64,000 bases of DNA, from contig NZ_SLZV01000004.1 of assembly GCF_004346095.1 (NCBI RefSeq), positions 85,091-149,090 on the forward strand. Direction: 5' to 3'. Below the pieces are notes generated by a model that worked only from the letters and a program-made list of their open reading frames with translations, had not been told where the DNA came from and made no database searches. Below are positions 47,279 through 59,503 of the stretch, piece by piece; positions within the stretch are counted from its first letter, which is position 1, and every line of letters starts with the position of its first letter. The stretch is from Faecalimonas umbilicata (GTDB lineage Bacteria; Bacillota; Clostridia; Lachnospirales; Lachnospiraceae). The position numbers and the translations under genes are program-made.

Positions 47279-49127
47279 CACAGACACCTCCTCCGTAAAT
47301 CGCCGCTCCACATCCTGCACATTTCATTTTGCAGTTTGGTGTCACTTCGCCCTTCATAGCCCGTTCCCACTCGCGCTGTAAAAATTTCTTTGTCACACCG
47401 ATATTGATGAAATCCCATGGGAAAATCTCATCCATATCTCTCTGCCGCAAATTATAAAAGCCAATATCAACACCTGTCTTTTCAAATGCCTCCATCCATT
47501 TCTCATTATCAAAAAACTCAGACCAGGAATCATACAGACATCCCATTTTATAAGCTTCTAAGATTACCTTTGATACTTTTCTATCTCCGCGCGCAAAAAC
47601 TCCTTCCAGCACAGTGACATCTGCCTCGTGCCAGTTATATTTCAAACTCTTTCTGTTTAACTGCGCTTTCATTTCATTATTTACAATATGTGCTTTCTGG
47701 ATATAATCTTCCTTGTTGCACATCGTCGCCCACTGAAATGGTGTGAACGGCTTTGGAATAAAGAAAGAAGTACTTGCAACAATCTGACATTTTCCATTCC
47801 TCTGATCCTTTGGAATCTGATAGTAGCGCTCTGCCACTTTTTCAGCCAAATGTGCAATCTCTTTCATATCTTCTTCCGTCTCTGTCGGAAGGCCCAGCAT
47901 AAAATATAATTTTACTCTCGTCCACCCTCCTTCAAACGCCTGACCTGCCCCCTCTAAAATAATCTCTTCTGTCAGACCTTTGTTGATAACGTCACGAAGT
48001 CTTTGAGAACCTGCCTCCGGAGCGAAGGTCAGACTACTCTTTTTGATATCCTGCACTTTGCTCATGACATCCAGTGAGAACGCATCTATTCTGAGGGATG
48101 GCAGAGAAATGTTGATTCCTTTTCCTTTAAATTCTTCAATCAGAAAATTCACAAGCCCCTTCAATTGCGAATAATCACTGGAGCTCAATGAACTTAATGA
48201 GATTTCCTCATGCCCGGTACTCTTCAACATTTTGTATGCATACTCTTTTAAGCGCTCTAACGCACGTTCCCTTGTTGGGCGATACAGCATTCCCGCCTGA
48301 CAGAAACGACATCCACGGATACATCCTCTCTGAATTTCCAACACAACCCTGTCTTGAGTCACTTTGATAAATGGCACAACTGGCTTCTCCGGGTAATAGG
48401 TGTCTGTAACATTTAGTACCATTTGCTTTTCAATAGTCGGCTTCGCGTGAACATTATTCGGTTCAAAAGAGGCAATCGTCCCATCGTCATGGTAAGTTAC
48501 ATCATAAAATGTCGGCACATAAAGCCCAGGAATCTCTGCTGCGCGCTCCAAAAACTCCCTCCTGCTGCTTCCTATCTTTTTATGCTCCTTGTACGCATCC
48601 AAAAGTTCATCGTAGACTGTCTCTCCTTCTCCGATATAAAAAATATCGAAAAAGTCTGCCAACGGTTCCGGATTGTAAGTACATGGACCTCCGCCGATCA
48701 CAATCGGATCTTCCTCGTTTCTTTCACTGGCAAACAACGGAATTCCACTTAAGTCCAGCACCTGAAGGATGTTTGTGTAACACATTTCATACTGGATCGT
48801 AATTCCAAGAAAATCAAATTGTTTGATTGGATCCTGAGATTCAAGCGCAAACAGAGGGATCTTCTTCTCCCGCATAATTTTGTCTAAATCCATCCACGGC
48901 GAATACACCCGTTCGCACCAGACATCCTCCCTCCGATTAAACATATCGTAAAGAATCTGGATACCAAGATGAGACATCCCGATCTCATACACGTCCGGAA
49001 AGCACATGGCGAAACGGATATCCACCTCGTTCTTATCTTTCATCACCGAGTTCACTTCGTTCCCGATATAGCGGGCCGGCTTCTCGATTTTTAGTAATAT
49101 TTCATCACTTAAAGCTAATTTTCTCAT
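47262..49127 (-). CDS. TIGR03960 B12-binding-domain radical SAM protein
   Basis: The 621-residue protein starts MRKLALSDEILLKIEKPARYIG. It has a cobalamin-binding-like N-terminal domain (CFPDVYEIGMSHLGIQILYD), a radical SAM core with IQRGCIRGCRFCQAGMLYRPTRER (4Fe-4S cysteines), GLPTETEEDM and SLRIDAFSLDVM, and a C-terminal CKMKCAGCGA. Function is unproven. Bases 48997-49055, coding for NSVMKDKNEVDIRFAMCF, recur exactly at 63724-63782, so this gene contains the attachment site of the island to its right. Its first 24 codons and promoter may have been supplied by that island. ATG follows AAAGGAG. Confidence 0.9.
   Translation of the reverse strand: MRKLALSDEILLKIEKPARYIGNEVNSVMKDKNEVDIRFAMCFPDVYEIGMSHLGIQILYDMFNRREDVWCERVYSPWMDLDKIMREKKIPLFALESQDPIKQFDFLGITIQYEMCYTNILQVLDLSGIPLFASERNEEDPIVIGGGPCTYNPEPLADFFDIFYIGEGETVYDELLDAYKEHKKIGSSRREFLERAAEIPGLYVPTFYDVTYHDDGTIASFEPNNVHAKPTIEKQMVLNVTDTYYPEKPVVPFIKVTQDRVVLEIQRGCIRGCRFCQAGMLYRPTRERALERLKEYAYKMLKSTGHEEISLSSLSSSDYSQLKGLVNFLIEEFKGKGINISLPSLRIDAFSLDVMSKVQDIKKSSLTFAPEAGSQRLRDVINKGLTEEIILEGAGQAFEGGWTRVKLYFMLGLPTETEEDMKEIAHLAEKVAERYYQIPKDQRNGKCQIVASTSFFIPKPFTPFQWATMCNKEDYIQKAHIVNNEMKAQLNRKSLKYNWHEADVTVLEGVFARGDRKVSKVILEAYKMGCLYDSWSEFFDNEKWMEAFEKTGVDIGFYNLRQRDMDEIFPWDFINIGVTKKFLQREWERAMKGEVTPNCKMKCAGCGAAIYGGGVCVESKN
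48997..49055. repeat. Left copy of 59-bp direct repeat (candidate attL)
   Basis: All 59 bases, beginning GGAAAGCACATGGCGAAACG, are identical to 63724-63782 in the same orientation. It lies in coding sequence of the TIGR03960 gene. Such length and identity across 14.7 kb fit the core of a site-specific integration site. Confidence 0.85.
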
Positions 49128-49611
49128 ATTTCTCCTTTCGTTTTTGTCTAATATATACAAAAAAGTAATCTTCTTTTCTTTTTCGATTTTCACGAAAAAT
49201 AGCTGTCTTTTTATGATTTTCAGGGACGCTTTTCAGTATGAAAAATGCTGATTTTCACCTGATTTTTGCCCTTACATAACAAATTTACTTTTTTTCTACT
49301 GTGCAGCACTATGCATAATTATACACCATTTTCATGATCTTGCATAAAATACATAGCACTGCATAACATAATTCAATACTATAAATCACTTATTTTGCAA
49401 TTAAATTCTTAAAAATTTTGTCCTGCTTTTTCTATCATTTAACACCCTATATGAGAATATGATATTGCTTGATATGAAGCAGCAGAAAACATTCTGAAAC
49501 AGCATGTTAGCCCATCATATTATATGCTTTTTGCAGAAGGAGTTCAAGTAAATTCTGGTTTATCTTCTCCAAGTTTTTCAAACAACTCCATATTTTCCTT
49601 TTTTCGAATTT

Positions 49612-49749
49612 CTAATTCTTGAAAAATTCTGAATATTTTAACCCTAAAATTTCACCCTTGTGTAAACCTACAAACAAAGCCAGTAAAATCTCTAAATAAA
49701 CAGAATGGTATTCTTACGCCGCTTGAAGCAATGTCCGTATCTGCTTTTT
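49612..49749 (-). pseudogene. Tyrosine recombinase (integrase) fragment
   Basis: Forty-six codons on the minus strand read KKQIRTLLQAA, a TAA stop (49714-49716), then EYHSVYLEILLALF and VGLHKGEILGLKYSEF. This matches the start of the catalytic domain of phage-type integrases, where the Arg of the active site normally sits in TGLRxGE; here it is His. The downstream catalytic residues are missing. It is a dead remnant, 560 bp inside the left repeat. Confidence 0.7.
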
Positions 49750-49860
49750 AGAATAAAGTACCTATTTGGTAGGTGCTTATATGCTTTCTTTTGCCATAAA
49801 GCACCGTAACATAATTGATTTGTGTGTGTCAATACCTGCATCTATGTTTGTAAACATGGT

Positions 49861-49941
49861 TAAGTTTCCTTCATCTAACCAATGGGCGAAGAAAGACTTG
49901 GGAATACGATAAATATTTCCAATTTTTATAACTTTGAATGG
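49861..49941 (-). pseudogene. Excisionase-like helix-turn-helix fragment
   Basis: The minus strand encodes PFKVIKIGNIYRIPKSFF followed by AHWLDEGN, which is the winged-helix ending of Xis/MerR-like excisionases (KIGRxYRIPKxxFxxWL). It is preceded by a stop and has no start. Position just upstream of the integrase fragment is the usual xis-int order. Confidence 0.55.
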
Positions 49942-50147
49942 TTAATCTGAATTGAATTTATTAAAGCCTAAAAAATTTTTCCAACCATCCAGCATAAATG
50001 TTAAACTGTTTTTTCCCAAAGTCAAAAATGCCAATGCCCGTAAAACGCCCTTATATTTTTCACTATCCAGACAAATTTCATATTCTCCCCAAAATATGTT
50101 TTGCTGTAGACCAGATTTTTGATGGTCCGTTTTTGCTTTGCATATTA

Positions 50148-50163
50148 TATCCTACGTAGGATA
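50148..50163. repeat. Perfect 16-bp palindrome TATCCTACGTAGGATA
   Basis: A self-complementary 16-mer in the non-coding, decayed part of the island. It could be a leftover binding or recombination site; nothing else supports a role. Confidence 0.45.
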
Positions 50164-51012
50164 ATCCTGCTTTCACATTTGCTTTAATCTCCTGTTCCAC
50201 CTTTTCTTGAAAAAAAATCACCAAGACAAGAAAAAAATATCATCTACAATAAGTGGATAATCAATTCTGCTCCTTTCTTTATAAGAAAAGGCAGAAGAAT
50301 ATTCTAATCCCTCTGCCTGTGTTGCTATTATCTTAAGCAAACAAATTCTACTATTTCCTGTGGATAATGGATCCTCCCTTTCCCCTGACATTGCACAATC
50401 TTCCCTCCTCTTCAGTCAACAGTAAAAAGGAGTATCCGGATCTGTTTTTTCTTTCCATTTTATTTTCTAGTTTTTGATACTCCCGAAAAATCTTGTCGTC
50501 AACATCTTTGAAATTTTTTTGAAACAAAACGTATCGGCTTTTCACTCCACGATTTAGAAATAAAGATATTACTTCTAAACTATTCTCCCAATCAAACTAT
50601 CTTTGTCCTTGTAATTGTTATAAAGTATGTACTAATTCAAACAATAGCATCGTAATATCATTTTTTGAACATAACGGTTACATACAATATAGTTCTATTT
50701 AAAATCATCTTTCCTTAAAAGAGAAAAATTTCGAAATAATTTAATCTTATATTTATAACACAAAGCGTTCAGAATTTTTATTCATCTGAACACTTCTTCA
50801 TCATATGACGAAATTTGTGCCAAATCATTTAATAAATCCTACTTTACATCTAAATTTAGGAATCTATCGACCATTCATTATAATCGTATTTTTCCTACCT
50901 CTAAAATTTTTCCATTTAATCTTTAATTGAAATATAATACTTCTCTTTGAATATATCCTTTAAATTTACTTGTCGATATGTTTCTTTTCTATAAGTAATA
51001 ATGAGACATGTT

Positions 51013-51804
51013 CTATTTTTCCCACCATATTTTCCGATATTCACTAGGCGTCCGCCCATACTTTTGTCGAAAAACTCTATTAAATGTCCTCTGGCTTTCA
51101 AATCCAGCTTCCAGATAAATATCTGTAATCCTTCTATCCGTATTTTCCAACAAAGAGGTCGCATAATTTAAACGAATTTCATTTAAGTATTGGTTGAAAT
51201 TTGTATGAAAAATACCTGAAAAAAATTTTGATAGGGCAAACTTATTAGTTCCCAGAGCTGATGCCACTTTCCCAAGTGTAAGTTCCTCTTGAAAATGTGA
51301 CAACAGATAGGTCATCGCTGCATATATCAGATCATTACTCCCCACACTGCTTTTTTCTATGAATCGGAATGTTTCCCTGCACCGGTATAATATAATCTGC
51401 AAATAAGCCTGCCCCACAACCTCACTGACTTTCTGATCTTTTATCAGACAACTCAGGGCGTTTTTAACTTCTCTATGTAAATCTGCGCTGGCAATCACCG
51501 GGTTTTCCGGACATTTCTTCTGAAGAAGCGCCATAAACGGACCACTTAGTTCCAAAGAAGCATAAAACTGGTACACCTCATTTTTCCCCTTTGAAAACAC
51601 CTGATAATGATGAATCAAATCTGGAAAAACAATAGCAAAATCCCCCTTTTCCATATGATACAACTCATATCCAATGCCAAGCTCCACCTCCCCTTTTGTT
51701 ACATATACCAGTTCTATGGCATTGTGAAGGTGAGGGGGAACATGATGTGGTTTTTTCCTTATCATACTGAACTTTTCTTTTTTCTCTTCATAAGACGGCT
51801 GCAT
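51013..51804 (-). CDS. AraC family regulator (first of two)
   Basis: The 263-residue regulator has an N-terminal cupin (PPHLHNAIELVYVTKGEVELGIGYELYHMEKGDFAIVFPDLIHHY, about residues 27-70) that probably binds a sugar. A C-terminal pair of helix-turn-helices contains LTLGKVASALGTNKFALSKFFSG and RITDIYLEAGFESQRTFNRVFRQKYGRTPSEYR. The ATG at 51802-51804 follows GGGGAAGGAAATATC. It is divergent from the small ORF and lies next to the sugar transporter, so it likely controls the lactose-type genes. Confidence 0.9.
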   Translation of the reverse strand: MQPSYEEKKEKFSMIRKKPHHVPPHLHNAIELVYVTKGEVELGIGYELYHMEKGDFAIVFPDLIHHYQVFSKGKNEVYQFYASLELSGPFMALLQKKCPENPVIASADLHREVKNALSCLIKDQKVSEVVGQAYLQIILYRCRETFRFIEKSSVGSNDLIYAAMTYLLSHFQEELTLGKVASALGTNKFALSKFFSGIFHTNFNQYLNEIRLNYATSLLENTDRRITDIYLEAGFESQRTFNRVFRQKYGRTPSEYRKIWWEK

Positions 51805-51916
51805 GATATTTCCTTCCCCTCTCAAGAATTGGCTACATTTCTTTTTGATATGGCACGCAGGTTTTCCGTCTATCCGATATAATAAACTCAGTAATCAGGA
51901 AAGGAGGAAAACCAGA

Positions 51917-51997
51917 ATGAAAAAACTGATGAATTACTTACAGAAAGTCATGAATTTTTATGCGGTTTACTTCAATCATGCATACCGTCTTTCATAG
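51917..51997 (+). CDS. Small 26-residue ORF with strong ribosome site
   Basis: MKKLMNYLQKVMNFYAVYFN then HAYRLS follows AGGAAAGGAGG seven bases upstream, an unusually good site. It is divergent from the AraC gene and its last 26 bases overlap the 3' end of the GPH symporter gene on the other strand. The peptide is amphipathic and aromatic-rich. A TATAAT-like motif lies about 40 bp upstream. Whether it is made is unknown; it could be a small membrane-associated peptide or a regulatory leader. Confidence 0.5.
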   Translation: MKKLMNYLQKVMNFYAVYFNHAYRLS

Positions 51998-53351
51998 ACT
52001 TTTCCTGTAAAAGTTTCTCATTTGCCTTCTCTACATTCATCTTTGCCATAATAGCGGTAATGATAAGTGTAATTACTACTGGAATCCATAAATACATGAT
52101 CTGCAGCATCCGGATACAGGAATCAGACTGTACAGCCAGTGTGCCGTCAAAGCCACTGAAATCCAGAAGCCAACCGGTAATGGCAATTCCAATTCCACCG
52201 CCCAGCTTAATACCAAGAGAAGTACAGGAATACATGGTTCCGTCTACTCTTTTATGCTTTGTGAGATATGTATATTCTGAGCAGGAGGCAATCACAGCAT
52301 TCATATCCCCCTGCCATGGTCCCATACCAAAAGCTGCAATGCCAGTAAATAAAAGCATCAGTGGCACACTTCCCAGATAACCGGCTACTACGACCAGGGC
52401 TCTTCCAATCGTTCCAATCACGTATCCTGTAAGGTTCAGTTTATACATTCCTCTCCACTTTTCCACCAGCATCGGTGTAATGAGCAATGCAATAATCAGT
52501 GGAATATTAATGGCCCAGGAAAATACACCATATAGATTTTCATTGAACAGGATATACGTCATATAGTAAATACCCATATTCAGCATAGCAGTATAAATCT
52601 GCTGAAGGATATAGGTAGCACAGATCATAACATAGTATTTATTGGTAAACAACAGTTTTGCAGCATCCAGAAGGGAATATTTTTCATCATTTCCGGATTG
52701 TTTCCCATCATTTAATTCTTCTTCCGCTAATTCCTTTACAGAAAGTACAGAAATCGTATTGACAATCAATCCAATTACTGCATAGATAATCGCAACCGTT
52801 CTCCAGCCGGCAGCTCCGCCACCCATCCATTCTACAAAGCCAATGGTCAGAGACTGAATCAACAGACTTGTGGAAAAAGCAAAAATGAAGCGATAAGAAC
52901 CCATCTGTACACGTTCTTTACTATTCTTTGTTACTAGGGCTGTCAGAGCAGAATACGCAATATTATTCGCTGTATAAAATACTGCATTTAACAGTGTATA
53001 CGCAATAAAAAACCAGGCATACTGTGCAAACTCTCCCATATTTGCAGGTATTGCAAAAATAGCGACTAAGGTTACGGCACAGCCAATATAGCCATAGAGC
53101 ATCCAAGGTCTTGCTTTTCCCATTTTACTCTTTGTTTTATCAATCAGGGTTCCAAAAAAAACATCCGTAATTCCATCGAATAACTTAGATACGGCAATCA
53201 AGGTTCCAATAATTCCCGGATTTAATCCTACTGTATTGGTAAGATAAATCATGACAAAAGAGGACAGGAACGCATACACGACATTTCCTGCAATATCCCC
53301 AGAGCCATACCCAACTTTGTTATACCATTTTAAATACGTTTTCTCTTTCAT
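51972..53351 (-). CDS. GPH family sugar symporter (MFS)
   Basis: The 459-residue, 12-helix transporter belongs to the glycoside-pentoside-hexuronide family. It starts YLKWYNKVGYGSGDIAGNVVYAF and has DGITDVFFGTLIDKTKSKMGKARPWML between helices 2 and 3, the diagnostic loop. These import sugars with Na+ or H+. It lies 6 bp after lacZ in the same direction, so its substrate is probably a beta-galactoside such as lactose. The cytoplasmic tail is too short to be a PTS-like IIA domain. Confidence 0.92.
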   Translation of the reverse strand: MKEKTYLKWYNKVGYGSGDIAGNVVYAFLSSFVMIYLTNTVGLNPGIIGTLIAVSKLFDGITDVFFGTLIDKTKSKMGKARPWMLYGYIGCAVTLVAIFAIPANMGEFAQYAWFFIAYTLLNAVFYTANNIAYSALTALVTKNSKERVQMGSYRFIFAFSTSLLIQSLTIGFVEWMGGGAAGWRTVAIIYAVIGLIVNTISVLSVKELAEEELNDGKQSGNDEKYSLLDAAKLLFTNKYYVMICATYILQQIYTAMLNMGIYYMTYILFNENLYGVFSWAINIPLIIALLITPMLVEKWRGMYKLNLTGYVIGTIGRALVVVAGYLGSVPLMLLFTGIAAFGMGPWQGDMNAVIASCSEYTYLTKHKRVDGTMYSCTSLGIKLGGGIGIAITGWLLDFSGFDGTLAVQSDSCIRMLQIMYLWIPVVITLIITAIMAKMNVEKANEKLLQEKSMKDGMHD

Positions 53352-53357
53352 GTGTTC

Positions 53358-56462
<3,105 letters not shown>

Positions 56463-56492
56463 TTATCATTATTTTACGCTATTTTTACACTA

Positions 56493-56517
56493 TTCGTCCA
56501 TAAACTCTATTGGACAA
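56493..56517. promoter_or_regulatory. Candidate operator between lacZ and the second AraC gene
   Basis: TTCGTCCATA (56493-56502) and TATTGGACAA (56508-56517) form an interrupted near-palindrome in the 162-bp divergent region. Its right arm overlaps the -35 of the rightward promoter, a position where an AraC-type protein could control both genes. Confidence 0.4.
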
Positions 56518-56539
56518 AACATGCACGAAATGATACACT
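56510..56539 (+). promoter_or_regulatory. Promoter of the second AraC gene
   Basis: TTGGAC (56510-56515), 18 bp, TACACT (56534-56539), 46 bp upstream of the start codon. Confidence 0.5.
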
Positions 56540-56585
56540 ATCTTTAACAGAAGCCTACTTATTTAAGGGAGGTGCAAGACGCATC

Positions 56586-57437
56586 ATGTATATCAACTCT
56601 GGTTATCTGCATAATTCATTATTGGATTTTAAAGATAAGAGCAAACCGCTAGTAGTGGGAAGCTGTGGGACATACCGGCTGATCCACCAGACCAAGCTTC
56701 CCACGTATCGCCCCCGGGGAAGGATTGACTATCAATTGCTTTATATTGCTGCAGGGAAAGGTCATTTCTTTTTGAATGGCAAGGAAGAGATTATAGAGGC
56801 CGGACATATGATTTTATACAAGCCACGGGAAATGCAAAGATATGTTTATTATGGGACAGACCAGACAGAAGTTTACTGGGTTCATTTTACCGGTAATAAT
56901 GTAAAAAATATTTTAAGAGAATACCATTTGTTTGAATCCGGACAGATTATCCAGACTGGAAACTCTACGGAATTTCATCAGATTTTTCGAAAAATGATTC
57001 AGGAACTCCAGCTTACCCGTCCTCATTATGAAGAATACTTATCTCTCCTGCTCAGGGAACTGTTCCTTCTGATTAGCCGCCAGGCTCCTATGGGCATCTC
57101 TTCCCAGAACCGGATGTTGCAAAAAGAAATGGAAGAAGCTACACAGTATTTTAATGAACATTTTGCAGAAGAAATATCGATTGAGCAGTACGCCATGGAC
57201 AAACACCTCAGTATCAGCTGGTTTATCCGAAGCTTTAAACGTTACAATAGCGTAACTCCCCTGCAGTATATACTAAATCTCCGAATCACAAATGCAAAGA
57301 CACTGCTCCGGACTACTACATATTCTGTATCCGAGGTGGCATCCATCGTTGGGTATAATAATCCGCTGTATTTCAGCAGACTGTTCAAAAAACAGACGGG
57401 ACTTCCTCCATCGGAATTTCGGAATAATAAGATTTAG
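56586..57437 (+). CDS. AraC family regulator (second of two)
   Basis: The 283-residue regulator has a cupin sensor (RGRIDYQLLYIAAGKGHFFLNGKEEIIEAGHMILYKPREMQRY) and C-terminal helix-turn-helices (EEISIEQYAMDKHLSISWFIRSFKRY and YSVSEVASIVGYNNPLYFSRLFKKQTGLPPSEF). It is divergent from lacZ and probably activates the lacZ-symporter operon in response to a sugar. The ATG at 56586 lies 13 bases after GGGAGG, a longish gap; no better in-frame start is nearby. Confidence 0.88.
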   Translation: MYINSGYLHNSLLDFKDKSKPLVVGSCGTYRLIHQTKLPTYRPRGRIDYQLLYIAAGKGHFFLNGKEEIIEAGHMILYKPREMQRYVYYGTDQTEVYWVHFTGNNVKNILREYHLFESGQIIQTGNSTEFHQIFRKMIQELQLTRPHYEEYLSLLLRELFLLISRQAPMGISSQNRMLQKEMEEATQYFNEHFAEEISIEQYAMDKHLSISWFIRSFKRYNSVTPLQYILNLRITNAKTLLRTTTYSVSEVASIVGYNNPLYFSRLFKKQTGLPPSEFRNNKI

Positions 57438-57718
57438 GAAAGCGCATAGTTTCAAATCAATTTTATATTATAGACGTAAAACTTTTTTATATCCAATCTG
57501 CTCTTCCAAAAATGTATTTCCCGTTTTTTTGTTTTGCCATAATGCTTCTCCTAAAAAAATTTTTATTCTGCCATACTTTACCTATTCTGAAAAGGTCGTA
57601 GCGTTTAGAATAAATCCCTCCAACGAATCGCAAGAAAAAAGCAAGAATATAAATCTGTCATTTTCACAACTCTATGTTAAAATATTCTTACTTATACTAC
57701 GAAGGGAGGAATCTATTT
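57438..57718 (+). other. Intergenic region before the mgtA remnant
   Basis: AT-rich, no gene. It ends in a strong GAAGGGAGG site for the TTG start at 57719, and holds TATACT-like sequence about 25 bp earlier that may be a promoter. Confidence 0.4.
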
Positions 57719-59308
57719 TTGTCGAAAGCAACACTATTTGACAACCGTATCAAAAAGTACGCTTACTGTAAGCCGCCAGAAATCTAACGGGATCTTGGTA
57801 CATCTGCCCTTGGGCTATCCAAAGAACAGGTGGATGTAATGCGGGAAAGATATGGTAAAAACAGTTTTCAGGAACGTAAAACAGATACCACCATCCAGCG
57901 ATTGCGGCGAGCGTTTATTAATCCATTTCATGTGATTCTATTTATTTTAGGTATTGTTTCTCTCGTTACGGATGTTTTTATGGCCTCTAATTTTACACGG
58001 AACGCTACTACTGCCCTTATCATTTTTTCCATGATCGTAATCAGCGGTATCATCCGTTTAATTCAGGAGCTACGGGCGAAAAGCACAGCCGCACAGCTTG
58101 ACCGTTTGATTCACGAAAAGGTTACCGTAAGACGGAACGGGGAACTACGGGAAATCCCCGGTGAAGAATTAGTGGTAGGCGATCTGGTTCTGTTTTCTGC
58201 TGGTGATCGTGTTCCAGCGGACATCCGGCTGACAAAGGTAACCGATCTATTTATTTCCCAGGCCGCTATCACTGGAGAAAGCGCCATTTTGGAAAAGAGC
58301 TGCCGTACACTTTGCTACAAAGAGCAGGAACCCATAACACAATTGGAAAACCTTGCGTTTATGGCGACCACAGTTATCAGCGGAAAAGGAGAAGGCATTG
58401 TGCTGGCTGTAGGAACGGATACACTGTACGGTGGATTTACCAAACCGGATTCTGAAGATAAAAATGCTTTTCAAAAAGGAGCCAATTCCATTGCCTGGGT
58501 CATGATCCGGTTTATGGCAGTTCTGGTTCCCATTGTATTTCTTATATTGGGAATCACAGGTGGAAAGTGGCTGGAATCCTTTGCATTCGCACTGTCTGTA
58601 GCGGTAGGGCTGATGCCGGAAATGCTCCCCATGGTCATCACTGCCTGCCTTGCAAAAGGAAGCCTTGCTATGGGTAAAAAACAGACCATCATCAAAGATC
58701 TGAACGCCATGCAGAGCTTTGGAAGCATGGATGTGCTTTGTATGGATAAAACAGGAACACTGACCAATGAAAGTATCCTGCTGGAATATTATATGGATAT
58801 TCTGGGCAATGAAAATACAGAGGTCCTGGATCTGGCTTATCTGAACAGCTCCTATCACTCCGGCGTCTGCAATCCCATTGACAATGCCATTCTTGCCTGT
58901 AAATCCATGCCAGGCAGGGAAATCCCCTTTGACTATACCCGTAAGTTTGTCAGTACCCTTGTGCAGGACAATATCGGAAACAGCCATCTGATTATGAAAG
59001 GGGATATTGCACACATCCTTTCCCGATGCAGTCATGTAGAATATCGGGGAACACGACTTCCTATGGAGAAAGATGCCAGACAAAGCGTATTTTCTGTGGT
59101 AGGGGAAATGCTGCAGGATGGGATGAAAGTTATTGCTGTGGCTCGGAAAAATGTGGGAACACTAAGAGAAATCACACCTGACGATGAAAAGGATATGACT
59201 TTGGTTGGCTATCTGTCTTTCTTTGATGCTCCAAAACAGACTGCAGGCGAATCTGTAACAGCACTGAAGAGATTAAAAGGCAAGGTTTCCCCATCTCGAA
59301 AAATCTAA
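57719..59308 (+). pseudogene. mgtA: Truncated MgtA-type Mg2+ P-type ATPase
   Basis: The frame runs from TTG at 57719 (SKATLFDNRIKKYAYCKPPEI), through a TAA at 57785-57787, to RDLGTSALGLSKEQV and onward to 59308. The actuator (AAITGESAILEK), the helix-4 signature LMPEMLPMVITA of MgtA/MgtB pumps and the phosphorylation site CMDKTGTLT are present. It ends at ALKRLKGKVSPSRKI, inside the P domain. The GDGxND hinge and helices 5-10 are lost, so it cannot transport. A stop plus a 3' truncation mark it as broken. Confidence 0.88.
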
Positions 59309-59503
59309 TCATCTCTATGTACGAATCGGATCACCCGTCCATCTATTTTTATCATTCCATCTAGTGTTATTCTGTCCCTACAGTCCGCAGAAACACTTTA
59401 AAAACGAACAAAACAGCTCTCAATAGCACTCATTCTCTGCCTTATAAATAAGTATGACACGAAATATTCCACTCTCGTAACTGGTCCAAAGACTTTCTTA
59501 GTA

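Larger units (their letters stand above)
49128..51012. other. AT-rich region with decayed integration genes, no intact gene
   Basis: This 1.9-kb stretch holds the likely promoter region of the TIGR03960 gene (49128-49200), integrase and excisionase fragments (separate entries), a 16-bp palindrome at 50148 and otherwise short frames with stops. On the minus strand near 50.0-50.2 kb is a patch with scattered coding-like segments that I cannot assign. A GTTCAGA/TCTGAAC hairpin (about 50768-50791) lies downstream of the AraC gene and may end its transcript. I see no RNA gene. Confidence 0.6.

Noticed and set aside
50351..50545. 64-codon open frame on the minus strand in the decayed part of the island
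   Set aside because: GTG start with no properly spaced ribosome site, no recognisable family and AT-rich surroundings full of remnants. Probably chance or a fragment.
57292..57741. 149-codon rightward frame after the second AraC gene
   Set aside because: It overlaps the AraC gene in another frame and the mgtA remnant start, with no family signal.
58247..59083. 278-codon minus-strand frame opposite the mgtA remnant
   Set aside because: Antisense to conserved P-ATPase motifs; no independent support.
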